Source: CAILKP01 sp038231815 (lineage in GTDB: Bacteria; Planctomycetota; Phycisphaerae; Phycisphaerales; UBA1924). From it: DNA of 64,000 nt. Location: contig JBBRKQ010000008.1 in NCBI GenBank assembly GCA_038231815.1, forward strand, positions 1 through 64,000, read 5' to 3'. The notes under the pieces are model-generated. The model was not told the DNA's origin. It worked only from the letters and a program-made list of their open reading frames with translations, and ran no database searches. Below, one piece after another: positions 1 through 8,458 of this stretch (position 1 is its first letter; the number at the start of each line of letters is the position of its first letter). Made by a program: the position numbers and the translations under genes.

Positions 1-214
1 CATCGGTTGGGCTTGAGGTGCTGGTGGTGCTGGCGAGTTCGTTGAACACGGAATCGGCGTGGGAGGTTGTGGCTGTGCGCACGATGTAGACATCGACCAC
101 ATCGCTACGGATTTTGGGGCCGAGTCCTGCGGCCCGGGTGGGGTGCGCCGCATCCGTGGAGCCGGAATTGACCCGATAGCCCGCGGCGTTGCGATCTGAT
201 GGCATTTCACTCAT
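1..214 (-). CDS. NUDIX-like hydrolase, N-terminal part only
   Basis: The minus strand is open from an ATG at 212-214 to the window edge (71 codons), so only the N-terminus is present. The first ~33 residues are polar and low in complexity. They are followed by I-R-S-D-V-V-D-V-Y-I-V-R, which resembles the first beta strand of NUDIX pyrophosphohydrolases of the dATP/dihydroneopterin-triphosphate type. The NUDIX box itself lies outside the window, so the family call is inference from one short strand. The gene is divergent from a QueD/PTPS gene, with 115 bp between the two start codons. No clear ribosome binding site is visible. Confidence 0.4.
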   Translation of the reverse strand, partial: MSEMPSDRNAAGYRVNSGSTDAAHPTRAAGLGPKIRSDVVDVYIVRTATTSHADSVFNELASTTSTSSPTD

Positions 215-329
215 GCAGGATGGTTGCCCGCGGGCGGGGGCAACGGGGCGGCGGCGGACGAATTTTGTTGGGGCGACCGGGGTTGGTTTGCCGACGGGGC
301 GGCTGGTGGGTTCTATCATTGCGGTTCCC

Positions 330-797
330 ATGGTTTACCGCGTCTGCAAGTCGTTTCACATTGAATCGGGCCACATGCTGAGCCGGCATGCGGGGCTTTG
401 CCGGTTCCCGCATGGGCACAGCCGCCGGGTGGATGTGGTGCTTTCGAGCGCGACGCTGGATGAGAACGGGATGGTGTGCGATTTTAAGGCCCTGAAGCTG
501 GCGCTGAAGCCGCTGATGGACAAGTACGACCATGCGATGCTGGTGAACGCTGCGGATGAGACGATGCTGGAGCTGCGCAAGGGGCCGCTGGGCGCTCGGA
601 TTGTGGCGATTGATGAGGAGCCGACGACGGAGGTGATGTCTCGGCTGATTTACGTGCACCTGGCCGGAGAGCTGAAGGCGGGCAAGGTGTACCACGATGA
701 ACGTGGGGTGGTGTACGGCTTGCGTGCCGGGGTGGCGCTGGAGCGTGTTCGCGTGAGTGAGACGGAGACGACGTGGGCGGAGTATGGGGGCGGGTGA
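330..797 (+). CDS. queD: 6-pyruvoyl-tetrahydropterin synthase / 6-carboxytetrahydropterin synthase (QueD family)
   Basis: A 155-residue protein of the QueD/PTPS family. These enzymes convert 7,8-dihydroneopterin triphosphate to a tetrahydropterin, in most bacteria as the QueD step of the queuosine/7-deazaguanine pathway. Zinc ligands are visible as His15 (S-G-H) and the H-G-H pair (His28, His30). The catalytic Cys precedes them in C-x-x-x-H-G-H (Cys24), and a Y-D-H-A-M-L motif and a P-T-T-E motif follow. The frame is open further upstream (to 189), but the family fold begins at M-V-Y-R-V-C-K-S-F, so the ATG at 330 is chosen. Whether the product is carboxy- or pyruvoyl-tetrahydropterin cannot be decided from sequence alone. 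The length is slightly above that of small bacterial QueD. Confidence 0.85.
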   Translation: MVYRVCKSFHIESGHMLSRHAGLCRFPHGHSRRVDVVLSSATLDENGMVCDFKALKLALKPLMDKYDHAMLVNAADETMLELRKGPLGARIVAIDEEPTTEVMSRLIYVHLAGELKAGKVYHDERGVVYGLRAGVALERVRVSETETTWAEYGGG

Positions 798-917
798 GGC
801 TGAGTTTCAAATTTCCAAATGGCCAAATAAGGAGGGGTGCAGCGACCCTTTGTGGGTGAGGGCGGTGAGCGGAATTTTGCTGGGCCACCGGGCGAACCGG
901 TGCGCGTGGGTGGGGTT

Positions 918-926
918 TGCTATATT
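918..926 (+). promoter_or_regulatory. Possible extended -10 promoter for the carbamoylputrescine amidase gene
   Basis: T-G-C-TATATT (918-926) matches an extended -10 box (TGn plus a TATAAT-like hexamer). It lies 36 bp before the ATG at 963, giving a leader of about 30 nt. No good -35 hexamer is seen, which is common with extended -10 promoters. This is a prediction from sequence only. Confidence 0.35.
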
Positions 927-962
927 CACCGCCCGTGATGAGGCGGTTTGCAGGAGATTGTT

Positions 963-2024
963 ATGGCCAAGCGTTCAAGATCAGCGACTGTCAAACGAGC
1001 CAAGCCTGCAAAGATGAGCGCTTTGGCGAAGGCCAAGACGGCCAAAGCGGCCAAAGTGGCCGAAGCCCAAAGGCTCGTCAAACCCGCAAAGGCGCCGGCT
1101 GTTCATACGGCCCGACCTGCCGAGCGCATTGTTACGGTGGGGCTGACGCAGTTTGCAACTGTGGAGGACCCAAAGCTGAACCGGGCCACGCAGGTGGCGA
1201 TGATTGAGCAGGCGGCCAAAGACGGTGCGCAGATTATCTGCACGCAGGAGATGTTTACCAGCCAGTACTTCTGCCAGTGTGAGGACCACCGCTTCTTTTC
1301 ACTGGCGGAGAGCATTCCTGGGCCGAGCACCGATGCGATTTCCAAGGTGGCCAAGAAGTATGGCTGTGTGGTGATTGCGAGTTTGTTTGAGAAACGTGCC
1401 GCGGGGCTGTACCACAACACCGCGGCGGTGATTGATGCGGATGGATCACTCATGGGCGTGTACCGCAAGATGCACATTCCTGATGACCCGCTGTATTACG
1501 AGAAGTTTTACTTCACGCCGGGCGACCTTGGTTTTAAGGCGTGGAAGACCAAGCACGCGACCATTGGTGTGCTGATTTGCTGGGACCAGTGGTTCCCCGA
1601 AGCGGCGCGACTGACGGCGATGCAGGGTGCTGAAATTTTGTTTTACCCGACAGCCATTGGCTGGCACCCGGCGGAGAAGGTGGAGTACGGCCACGCCCAG
1701 CATGATTCATGGGAACTCTCGATGCGTGCCCACAGTGTGGCCAACGGCTGCTATGTCTGCGCACCAAACCGCATCGGCCACGAGTTCATCGCCGGGCCGG
1801 ATGGCAAGCCGGTCAGCAAAGACGGCATCGGCTTCTGGGGCCAAAGCTTTGTGAGCCAGCCCAACGGCCAAGTCGTGGCCCGCGCTCCGATTGATAAGAA
1901 GAGCATTTTGATTACAGATTGCGACCTGGACAAGGTCGAGTTCGCCCGCACCCACTGGCCATTTTTGCGTGACCGGCGGATTGATGCGTATGGAGGCATG
2001 ACGCAGCGGTTTTTGACGCCGTGA
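963..2024 (+). CDS. aguB: N-carbamoylputrescine amidase (nitrilase superfamily)
   Basis: A 353-residue carbon-nitrogen hydrolase that cleaves N-carbamoylputrescine to putrescine, CO2 and ammonia in the agmatine route to polyamines. The Glu-Lys-Cys triad is visible: C-T-Q-E-M-F (Glu about residue 96), Y-R-K-M-H-I-P-D-D (Lys), and L-I-C-W-D-Q-W-F-P-E (Cys). The P-D-D-P-x-Y-Y-E-K-F-Y-F and G-W-H-P stretches are typical of AguB. The ATG at 963 is preceded by AGGAG at 952-956 with 6-nt spacing, so the upstream in-frame TTG at 948 is rejected. Residues 1 to about 53 form a Lys/Ala-rich extension (K-A-K-T-A-K-A-A-K type) absent from ordinary AguB, which starts near I-V-T-V-G-L-T-Q-F. AguA is not in the window. 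Confidence 0.88.
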   Translation: MAKRSRSATVKRAKPAKMSALAKAKTAKAAKVAEAQRLVKPAKAPAVHTARPAERIVTVGLTQFATVEDPKLNRATQVAMIEQAAKDGAQIICTQEMFTSQYFCQCEDHRFFSLAESIPGPSTDAISKVAKKYGCVVIASLFEKRAAGLYHNTAAVIDADGSLMGVYRKMHIPDDPLYYEKFYFTPGDLGFKAWKTKHATIGVLICWDQWFPEAARLTAMQGAEILFYPTAIGWHPAEKVEYGHAQHDSWELSMRAHSVANGCYVCAPNRIGHEFIAGPDGKPVSKDGIGFWGQSFVSQPNGQVVARAPIDKKSILITDCDLDKVEFARTHWPFLRDRRIDAYGGMTQRFLTP

Positions 2025-2057
2025 GTATCTGAATTGCGATGATCTCGGTAAATAAAG

Positions 2058-2090
2058 AGGCCGCCGCATGTACTGCGGCGGCCTGTTTTT
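2058..2090 (+). terminator. Rho-independent terminator between convergent genes
   Basis: An 11-bp perfect stem AGGCCGCCGCA (2058-2068) / TGCGGCGGCCT (2074-2084) with a 5-nt loop is followed by G-TTTTT-G-TTT. The other side has A-rich sequence (AATAAAG), so it may also stop the minus-strand gene that ends at 2126. Confidence 0.85.
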
Positions 2091-2125
2091 GTTTAGGGAT
2101 TGGATTTCTGTCGGGCCTGTGGGTT

Positions 2126-3856
2126 TTAGCAGCCAGCGCCGAAGGCGTTGATGAAGGCGACGAAGTCGTTGCCGTCGATGATGCCATCGAGGTTGACATC
2201 GGCCGTTGCGTCGATGCTTACGGAGCCCACGCCGAAGCTGTTGACGAAGGCGACGAAGTCGCTGCCGTCGACAACGCCGTCGAGGTTTACATCCGCAAGG
2301 CATGTGGGGACGACGGGTGTGGAGGCTTCAACGCGGAAGACGTATGCGTAGTAGTCTGAAAAATCGAGCACCACCAAGGTGCGGGTGGGGGCGTGGTAGT
2401 GGACATCGGCGATGGTGCCCAGGATTGTGACTGAGAACGGGGCGCGGGTGACAACGCCGGTGAGCGGATCGGTCGTGTCTTTGACGACCGAGGCCGTGGC
2501 GGGTGCGGGCGGCACGACGCCGTTGAGCTTGCTGAAGTTAAACAGCGTAGTCAATGGCTGGCCGTTGTCGGCATCGCGGTTGTTCCACACGGCCAGGTCG
2601 GGCACACCGGGGATGCCGTAGATGATCGAGCACTTTTGGCCGATGGAGAACGCCAGGTCATTGTCAGAGACGATGCGGCCGGTGCGGGCCGGATCGGCCG
2701 AGCCGTTGGCGTTGCGGTACGAGTAGATCAGGTCGTTGCTGGCGCGGGCGATGACGGTGCCGGTGACCGGGTGGATGGCAATGTCGCTCCAGAGAATGCG
2801 GTTGGGCGTGTCGGTGATGCGGGGGCCGGAGTTGAGCGCGGGCAGGGCGGGGAAGACATCGCCCGGGTACCCAGCGTGATAGATGACCGAGGCCGTGCCT
2901 GCGGTGAGTTCGCCGTTATTAAAGTGCGGGTTCAGCCGCTCGCGATCGATGCCAATTGCGCCGTACTGCGAGGGGCTTGGGCTGGTGGGGGCGACCATGA
3001 CTGCGGCGAGCGGGCCATCTTTAATGCCATCGGGGAAGAAGCCGTTTGGGCCTTTGTAGTCAAAGCCGGTGCCGTCGGCACCAAAGTCCCACGCGCCGCC
3101 ACCGATGATCTTGTTTGTCCCGGAGACCTGATTGGCTGGATTCGGCGTCATCATGTTGGGGGCGCCGGGCGAGCTGGTGTCATACCAGCGAACCTTGCCG
3201 GGCGTGTTGACGCCGGTGTTGGTTTCGAAGGTTGCCAGGAGACCGGTGCCGGGGGCAAAATCCAGGCTGGTGCCCCACGAGGCTGGGTAGCCCATTGAGA
3301 GGATGCCTCGTGGATTGCCAGCGGTGATGAAGCTGTTGTCCTGAAAGTTCGTTTTCATGAACTTGTTTGATGCGTAGGTGCTTGAGCCGTTGGCGTTCAT
3401 TGTGATTTTGGTGATGCCGTGGGTGTAGTACAAGCCTGCCGGGTACACGGGGTCGCCAACGGGGACAACTTCCGTGAGCGCTTCACCACCAACGATTACG
3501 CGTCCGGTGATGGGATTGATGATGCCGCCACCGAAATCGGTGGGGTTGTTATCAAAGTCCCGGGCCATTGGCAGGCGGCTGCCGCCGCCGGTGGTGGCGG
3601 TGCTGAGGGTGTTAAAGAACCCGGCGATGTACAGTGAGGTGCCGTCAAATGCGATACCCATGGGGTTGTTGCCAACCCAGTACGGCACGCTGCCGACAAG
3701 CTCTGCGCCGGTGTCGTAGCGATTCTGACAGACTGTGAAGAGGTCTTCTGTGCGGAGGTGAACCAAGACAACATCCGACTGAGCCGTAGCAACAGATGCG
3801 GCCGATGCGAGACCGACGGCGACTAACAAACCAACGACAGTGCGGCGGGTGTTCAT
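2126..3856 (-). CDS. Secreted protein with C-terminal GC-type dockerin
   Basis: A 576-residue exported protein of unknown enzymatic role. The ATG at 3854-3856 is chosen because it begins a classical signal peptide (M-N-T-R-R-T-V-V-G-L, hydrophobic core, A-T-A-Q end) and has GGAG 9 nt upstream; the frame stays open to 3907. The central ~450 residues are rich in Gly, Asn and Thr with recurring short beta-like strands, and hint at a propeller-like fold without a recognised motif. The last ~55 residues hold two Asp-rich EF-hand-like repeats (D-V-N-L-D-G-V-V-D-G-S-D-F and D-V-N-L-D-G-I-I-D-G-N-D-F) and end in F-G-A-G-C. The terminal Gly-Cys is typical of the dockerins in Phycisphaerales secreted proteins and presumably mediates surface attachment (inference). 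It shares a terminator with the convergent aguB. Confidence 0.7.
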   Translation of the reverse strand: MNTRRTVVGLLVAVGLASAASVATAQSDVVLVHLRTEDLFTVCQNRYDTGAELVGSVPYWVGNNPMGIAFDGTSLYIAGFFNTLSTATTGGGSRLPMARDFDNNPTDFGGGIINPITGRVIVGGEALTEVVPVGDPVYPAGLYYTHGITKITMNANGSSTYASNKFMKTNFQDNSFITAGNPRGILSMGYPASWGTSLDFAPGTGLLATFETNTGVNTPGKVRWYDTSSPGAPNMMTPNPANQVSGTNKIIGGGAWDFGADGTGFDYKGPNGFFPDGIKDGPLAAVMVAPTSPSPSQYGAIGIDRERLNPHFNNGELTAGTASVIYHAGYPGDVFPALPALNSGPRITDTPNRILWSDIAIHPVTGTVIARASNDLIYSYRNANGSADPARTGRIVSDNDLAFSIGQKCSIIYGIPGVPDLAVWNNRDADNGQPLTTLFNFSKLNGVVPPAPATASVVKDTTDPLTGVVTRAPFSVTILGTIADVHYHAPTRTLVVLDFSDYYAYVFRVEASTPVVPTCLADVNLDGVVDGSDFVAFVNSFGVGSVSIDATADVNLDGIIDGNDFVAFINAFGAGC

Positions 3857-4084
3857 CTCAAAGCTCCGGGAAGGATGGGCAAAGGCAGAAAATGAAATCG
3901 ATTTCACGCGGAGAAAATCCCGCGTGCGAATATTCTAGCACATCTGCGGCGATGTGCCAGTAATCTGTTGTCAGCGACGCTCTAACGCTCCCGCTAGTCT
4001 GTAGATTTGATGGATATGCGGGCTGATCTTGGCTTTATGCAGACTTTGGCAGTTGCTTTGATCGGTTAGGGCCGCTGGCGGGTG

Positions 4085-6001
4085 ATGCTCCAACAATCAG
4101 ACATGGCGTTTGCTGAGAAACACTTTGAGCGGGCGATTGAGCTTTTGGATGCTGGCAAGTTGGCTGAGTCCGAGGCTTTGCTTCGCAAACTGCTGGCCAT
4201 GGGTGGGGCGCCGGTGTCGGTGCCGCTGCTGCTGGCTGAGGTGCTTGCGCAGCGTGGAAACATGGCGGGTGCGGTGAACTTTGCGAGACGTGCCTGTGAT
4301 CTGGAGCCGACTGCACTTGGGGTATTGCTGCGGGCAGCGCTGGTGTTTCGGCGGGCAGATGACCGAACGGCCACGCTGGAACTGCTCAATCGCGCTGTGG
4401 GGCTGGCGCGGGTGGAGCCTGAGCCGAGCGCCGATGGTGCCGCGGCGTGGCAGATGCTGTGCGAAGCCCTTTCGTGGTGTGGGCGAGATCAGGAATCATT
4501 GGAGATGGCGATGGAAGCCCGCCGCCTGAGACCGGATTCGCAGGAAATTGCGAACCAAGTTGCGGCTGCTCAGATGAACCTGGACCATGTGGGACCGGCG
4601 ATGGATGTGCTTCGGGATTCGACGGTGCGGTGGCCTCACCAACCTTCGGCGCACATTTTGCTGGCGATGGGTGGCACGTATGACCCTCGGGTGGGGCTTG
4701 GGCAGGGGTTTGAGGATCACTTGCGGATGGGCATGGTGTTGGAGCGGGCGATTGCGCAAGATGCGGCGGCGCAGGTTGGGCAGCGTTGGCCCACGCCGGG
4801 ATCGGCGGATGCGGAACGGCCATTGCGGGTGGGGATTTTGTCGCACGATTTGCGCACGCATTCGGTGGCGTTTTTTCTGGAGCCGCTGCTGGAGGCTGTG
4901 CGGGCGATGGGGGGGGAAATGGGAACGGCGACGGGAACGGCGATGGGGCTGCGGATGATTGCCTTGCACACGTGCCCGATTGAGGACGTTACCAGCGCGC
5001 GACTGCGGCCGTTGTTTGATGAGTGGCACAACATTGGGCACATGGTTGATGCGCGGTCTGCGGAGTTTATTGCCGCGCAGAGGATTGATGTGCTTATTGA
5101 GTGCAACGGGCTGACGGCGGGCGAACGGTTGGTGTTGCTGCAGCTTGCGCCGGCGCCGCTGCAAGTGACGTACCTTGGGTACCCGAACATTACCGGCCTG
5201 CCAACGGTGCAAGCCCGGCTGACGGATGCGATTACGGACCCACCGGAAGCGGATGCTGCGCTGCGGGATGCGGCGGCGCGGGTTGGTGCGGTGCGGCATG
5301 AGCGGTTGTACCGGATGGATGGGCCATTTTTGTGCTACAAACCGCTGGCGGACATGCCCGCGGTGGTGACACCACCGTGTACGCTGCGGGATGCGGATGG
5401 GGAGGCAAGAACGGTGATGTTTGGCAGCTTTAACGCGATTCGCAAGTTGAGTGATGAGGTGCTGGCGCTGTGGGGGCGTGTGGTTGCGGGGGTTGCGGGT
5501 TCACGGCTGCTGATTAAGAATCAGGCGTTGGCATCGCCCGATGCGCGAGAGAACTTGTTGGTGCGATTGGAACGTGCCGGGGTGGCGCGTGATCGCGTGG
5601 TGTGCGCGGAGTATACCGGATCGATGCAGGAGCATTTGGCGTGCTATGGGTGGGTGGATGTGGCGCTGGATAGCTATCCGTATTGCGGCACGACGACGAC
5701 CTGCGAGGCGCTGGTGATGGGGGTTCCGGTGATTAGCCGGGTGGGGCAAACGCACGCCTCGCGCGTGGGGCTTGCGTTGCTGGAGCGGGTGGGGCTTGGC
5801 GAACTCGCGTGCGCGAGCGATGATGCGTTTGTGGAAGCGGCGGTGAACCTGGCGCGAGATACAGAGCGGCTTACAGCGCTGCGTGCGGCGCTGCGGGGCC
5901 GGCTGCTGGGATCATCACTGTGTGATGCTGCGGGGATGGGCGACCGGTTTGCGCGGGCGGTGCGGGAGTTGTGGCGGGAGCGGTGCGGGCGGACGGGCTA
6001 A
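4085..6001 (+). CDS. TPR + GT41 glycosyltransferase (O-GlcNAc transferase / SPINDLY-like)
   Basis: A 638-residue protein. The N-terminal ~230 residues are tetratricopeptide-like helices (A-F-A-E-K-H-F-E-R-A-I-E-L-L-D-A-G-K type). From about residue 240 there is a GT41 catalytic region: R-V-G-I-L-S-H-D-L-R-T-H-S-V, then Q-V-T-Y-L-G-Y-P-N-I-T-G, F-G-S-F-N-A-I-R-K-L-S, and near the end D-S-Y-P-Y-C-G-T-T-T-T-C-E-A-L and G-V-P-V-I-S-R-V-G-Q-T-H-A-S-R-V-G. These blocks match UDP-sugar-binding motifs of O-GlcNAc transferase/SPINDLY enzymes, which glycosylate Ser/Thr of proteins. The donor sugar and targets are unknown. GTG 4082, ATG 4085 and ATG 4103 are all possible starts and none has a good ribosome binding site. 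The 228 bp upstream contain no gene. Confidence 0.82.
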   Translation: MLQQSDMAFAEKHFERAIELLDAGKLAESEALLRKLLAMGGAPVSVPLLLAEVLAQRGNMAGAVNFARRACDLEPTALGVLLRAALVFRRADDRTATLELLNRAVGLARVEPEPSADGAAAWQMLCEALSWCGRDQESLEMAMEARRLRPDSQEIANQVAAAQMNLDHVGPAMDVLRDSTVRWPHQPSAHILLAMGGTYDPRVGLGQGFEDHLRMGMVLERAIAQDAAAQVGQRWPTPGSADAERPLRVGILSHDLRTHSVAFFLEPLLEAVRAMGGEMGTATGTAMGLRMIALHTCPIEDVTSARLRPLFDEWHNIGHMVDARSAEFIAAQRIDVLIECNGLTAGERLVLLQLAPAPLQVTYLGYPNITGLPTVQARLTDAITDPPEADAALRDAAARVGAVRHERLYRMDGPFLCYKPLADMPAVVTPPCTLRDADGEARTVMFGSFNAIRKLSDEVLALWGRVVAGVAGSRLLIKNQALASPDARENLLVRLERAGVARDRVVCAEYTGSMQEHLACYGWVDVALDSYPYCGTTTTCEALVMGVPVISRVGQTHASRVGLALLERVGLGELACASDDAFVEAAVNLARDTERLTALRAALRGRLLGSSLCDAAGMGDRFARAVRELWRERCGRTG

Positions 6002-6040
6002 AGCGGGAAAAAGTGAGAATCTCTGCAACTGGAGACGGGA

Positions 6041-6083
6041 TTGGCCGAATAGTATGTACGGCATAGTATGTGGTGCCGTATGT
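6041..6083 (+). promoter_or_regulatory. Promoter with overlapping operator candidate for the padR operon
   Basis: TTGGCC (6041-6046), a 17-bp spacer and TAGTAT (6064-6069) form a good sigma-70-like promoter. The -10 box sits inside an inverted repeat TACGGCA (6057-6063) / TGCCGTA (6074-6080), and GTATGT occurs three times (6052, 6066, 6078). PadR regulators commonly bind ATGT/ACAT-type dyads at their own promoter, so autorepression is the natural reading. The binding itself is inferred. Confidence 0.6.
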
Positions 6084-6135
6084 GGATCGTTTCTGCCTGT
6101 TTTCGTCTGTTTCTTGTGCCAAGAGGTCAATTTCC

Positions 6136-6516
6136 ATGAAAATCGAAACCGAGCTGATGCGTGGCGCCGGGCCGATTGCGGTACTCAAACTTCTGCAGCG
6201 GAGGCCGATGTACGGGTATGAACTGGTTCAGGCCCTGATGCAGCAAACCGGCGGGGTGCTGGCGATGGGACAGTCGACCCTGTACCCGATGTTGTACAAC
6301 TTGGAGGCCAAGGACTTGATCGAGGCCACCTGGCAGGCGGGTGCCGAAGGGGCGGGGCGTGACCGCAAGTACTACAACCTGACGACAAAGGGTAAGAAAA
6401 AACTGGCTGAGGACACCCGCCAGTGGCAGGCCTTGGCCGGTGCCATGAATGCGATAGGGCTGAGCTCACCTGCCAGCAGCGGGGAAGTAGCTGGCCTCGC
6501 GGGAGGTGCGGCATGA
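6136..6516 (+). CDS. PadR-family transcriptional regulator
   Basis: A 126-residue winged-helix repressor of the short PadR type. The family signature is clear: P-I-A-V-L-K-L-L, P-M-Y-G-Y-E-L-V-Q-A-L, the recognition-helix region L-A-M-G-Q-S-T-L-Y-P-M-L-Y-N-L-E, and the wing R-K-Y-Y-N-L-T-T-K-G-K-K-K-L. The ATG at 6136 has AGAGG about 8 nt upstream; the longer frame from 6070 has no supporting signal. Its stop codon overlaps the start of the next gene (ATGA, 6513-6516), so the two are translationally coupled. It probably represses its own operon through the inverted repeat over the -10 box. The ligand is unknown. Confidence 0.9.
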   Translation: MKIETELMRGAGPIAVLKLLQRRPMYGYELVQALMQQTGGVLAMGQSTLYPMLYNLEAKDLIEATWQAGAEGAGRDRKYYNLTTKGKKKLAEDTRQWQALAGAMNAIGLSSPASSGEVAGLAGGAA

Positions 6517-8402
6517 GAATTCTCTGGCAAGGTGTGCGCACACAAGTGGTGTTTGGTGGTGGTACGAGGATTCCGGCGGAAATCATCGCCGCGGCGAAGC
6601 TGCCTGAGCCGGTCGCAACTGCGATCGGGGTGATTGTTGAACAAACCAAGCTGCGCCGGGCGGAGCGCTGCGATGTGGCGGCGGAGTTGTGCAGCCACTT
6701 TGCGGTGGGGCTGAGTGAGGGAGGCACGGCCGAGCAACTGCTGGCGGATTTTGGCGAGCCGCGGATGGCGGCGAAGCTGATTTCGCGGGCGGTGCGGCGG
6801 AAGCGCGGCTGGTTGTATCACACGCGGCGGCGTGCGGTGCAGGCTGCGGGCGCTGTTCTTGTGGTGCTCCTTGTGTTTTATTCGGTGTTGTTCCTGCGAT
6901 TTCATCTGAACAAGCCCAACATTGCCCGCAACTACTTGGCGGAGTACAACGCCCGGATAGCGGCGATGCCAAAGGCGGAAACGGCCTGGCCGATATATCG
7001 CTCGCTGCTGCCGGGATGGAGCCAGATCGCGATCAAAGAGCACGAGTCGCTGGGGCGCTTTCCGCTGCTTACCCCGAAGGATGAAGGATGGCCGATCGCC
7101 ATCGAGCATCTGCGCCGAAACGCGGATGCACTGGTGACGATTCGGCGAGCGGCGCAGTTGCCAGGGCTTGGGATGTCGCTCTCTGCTTCCGATGATCCGG
7201 TTTGTGCTGCGTTTATCAATTCGGCGAGCGGCCTAGCCACCACAGAGGCGATGCCGGCGGGCCGGGAAGATTTCGCAGCGCCGGAAAATCCTGCGTTGAT
7301 CAACGTACTGCTGCCGGGGGCTGGGATTTTGCGGACGATCAGCCGCACGTTGGCCTTTGATGCTCGGGCTGCGGCCGAAGCTGGCGATGGGCAGCGCTTT
7401 GTTGATGACGTCGTCGCGATCATCGGTATCGGTCGGCAGGTTCGCGAGCCGCGTGTGATCGTTTTGGACCTTGTCGGGCAGGCTATTACGTCCCTCGGAC
7501 TTTCAGTGATTGGCGAGCAGTTGGCCGACCGACCCGAGCTGTTTACCGAGGCGCAACTTGCGTTTCTCTCGCACACGCTGGCGGGGCAGAGCGGGGATGG
7601 CAATCCGTATGCGGTTCGATTTGATTTTGAGCGCAAGTGGTTTGATGATGCCATGCAGCGGCTGTTTTCCGACAATGGCAGCGGCGACGGAATACTTGTG
7701 GCCGACGGGTTCAAACTTTTTGAATCGCTTCAGATGGGAACGGATCATCCGCAGGAGAGCACGCTTGCTACTACCTTTGCCGGGCCAGCGGCGGCTGGGG
7801 TTATGGCCGGTCGCCGGGAGATGACTGAGCGGTATCACAGCATGATCGACCAGATGGAGCGTGTGATTCGGCAGCCGTTGTGGGAACGCGATGACAAACG
7901 ACTGGATGCGATGCTGGAAGAGACATCCGCGCTCGCTCGACTGCGTTACATGCCAATTTTCATCATGATGCCCGCGCTGCAGCGTGCCAGCATCGTCGGT
8001 GAACGAACGCTGCAACTGCGCGATGCCATACTCACAGCAATCGCCCTGGAACTGCACCGCAGGCGAGCGGGCGAGTACCCGGCATCGCTCAGCGAGCTGA
8101 CACCCAAGCTGCTGCCGACGCCCCCGCTCGATCGTTTTACAGGGCAGCCCATCCGGTACGTACTCAAAAACGGAAAGCCCGTGCTCTACTCAATCGGCGT
8201 CGATCGCACTGATGGTGGTGGTGTGCCACCCCCGGGCACATCGGGCAACTTGGCGGCTGGTGAGTGGATGTCGGCCGAGCGCGCCGCACAACGGGTGAGC
8301 GAGCTGAATGCCGCGGCACGGGGCATCCTAAACTCGGTTGATATTCGCGGTGATTGGGTGCTTTGGCCGGAGCCGAAGGCGGAAGCCAATACCGATAAAT
8401 AG
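6513..8402 (+). CDS. PadR-coupled membrane protein with HAAS-like N-terminal domain
   Basis: A 629-residue protein with no recognised enzymatic domain. Residues ~45-100 carry a helical E-L-C-S-H-F ... G-G-T-A-E-Q-L-L-A-D-F-G-E-P pattern. This resembles the HAAS-type helical domain often found in membrane proteins encoded next to PadR regulators. One strong transmembrane helix follows (A-V-L-V-V-L-L-V-F-Y-S-V-L-F-L), then a ~500-residue soluble part, presumably outside the membrane. A late segment, R-R-A-G-E-Y-P-A-S-L-S-E-L-T-P-K, resembles a motif common in planctomycete general-secretion/pilin-like hypothetical proteins. The start overlaps padR by 4 bp, so the frame upstream of 6513 is not used. 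The topology and any function in signalling are inference. Confidence 0.65.
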   Translation: MRILWQGVRTQVVFGGGTRIPAEIIAAAKLPEPVATAIGVIVEQTKLRRAERCDVAAELCSHFAVGLSEGGTAEQLLADFGEPRMAAKLISRAVRRKRGWLYHTRRRAVQAAGAVLVVLLVFYSVLFLRFHLNKPNIARNYLAEYNARIAAMPKAETAWPIYRSLLPGWSQIAIKEHESLGRFPLLTPKDEGWPIAIEHLRRNADALVTIRRAAQLPGLGMSLSASDDPVCAAFINSASGLATTEAMPAGREDFAAPENPALINVLLPGAGILRTISRTLAFDARAAAEAGDGQRFVDDVVAIIGIGRQVREPRVIVLDLVGQAITSLGLSVIGEQLADRPELFTEAQLAFLSHTLAGQSGDGNPYAVRFDFERKWFDDAMQRLFSDNGSGDGILVADGFKLFESLQMGTDHPQESTLATTFAGPAAAGVMAGRREMTERYHSMIDQMERVIRQPLWERDDKRLDAMLEETSALARLRYMPIFIMMPALQRASIVGERTLQLRDAILTAIALELHRRRAGEYPASLSELTPKLLPTPPLDRFTGQPIRYVLKNGKPVLYSIGVDRTDGGGVPPPGTSGNLAAGEWMSAERAAQRVSELNAAARGILNSVDIRGDWVLWPEPKAEANTDK

Positions 8403-8458
8403 CGAGGCAACCTGTTTGGAACATCAGTCGCAGCGCAGGGTTCATACTATCACTGGCT

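Noticed and set aside
207..695. Long minus-strand open frame opposite queD.
   Set aside because: Arg/His/Gln-rich composition typical of antisense shadow of a high-GC gene; the plus-strand gene has clear family motifs.
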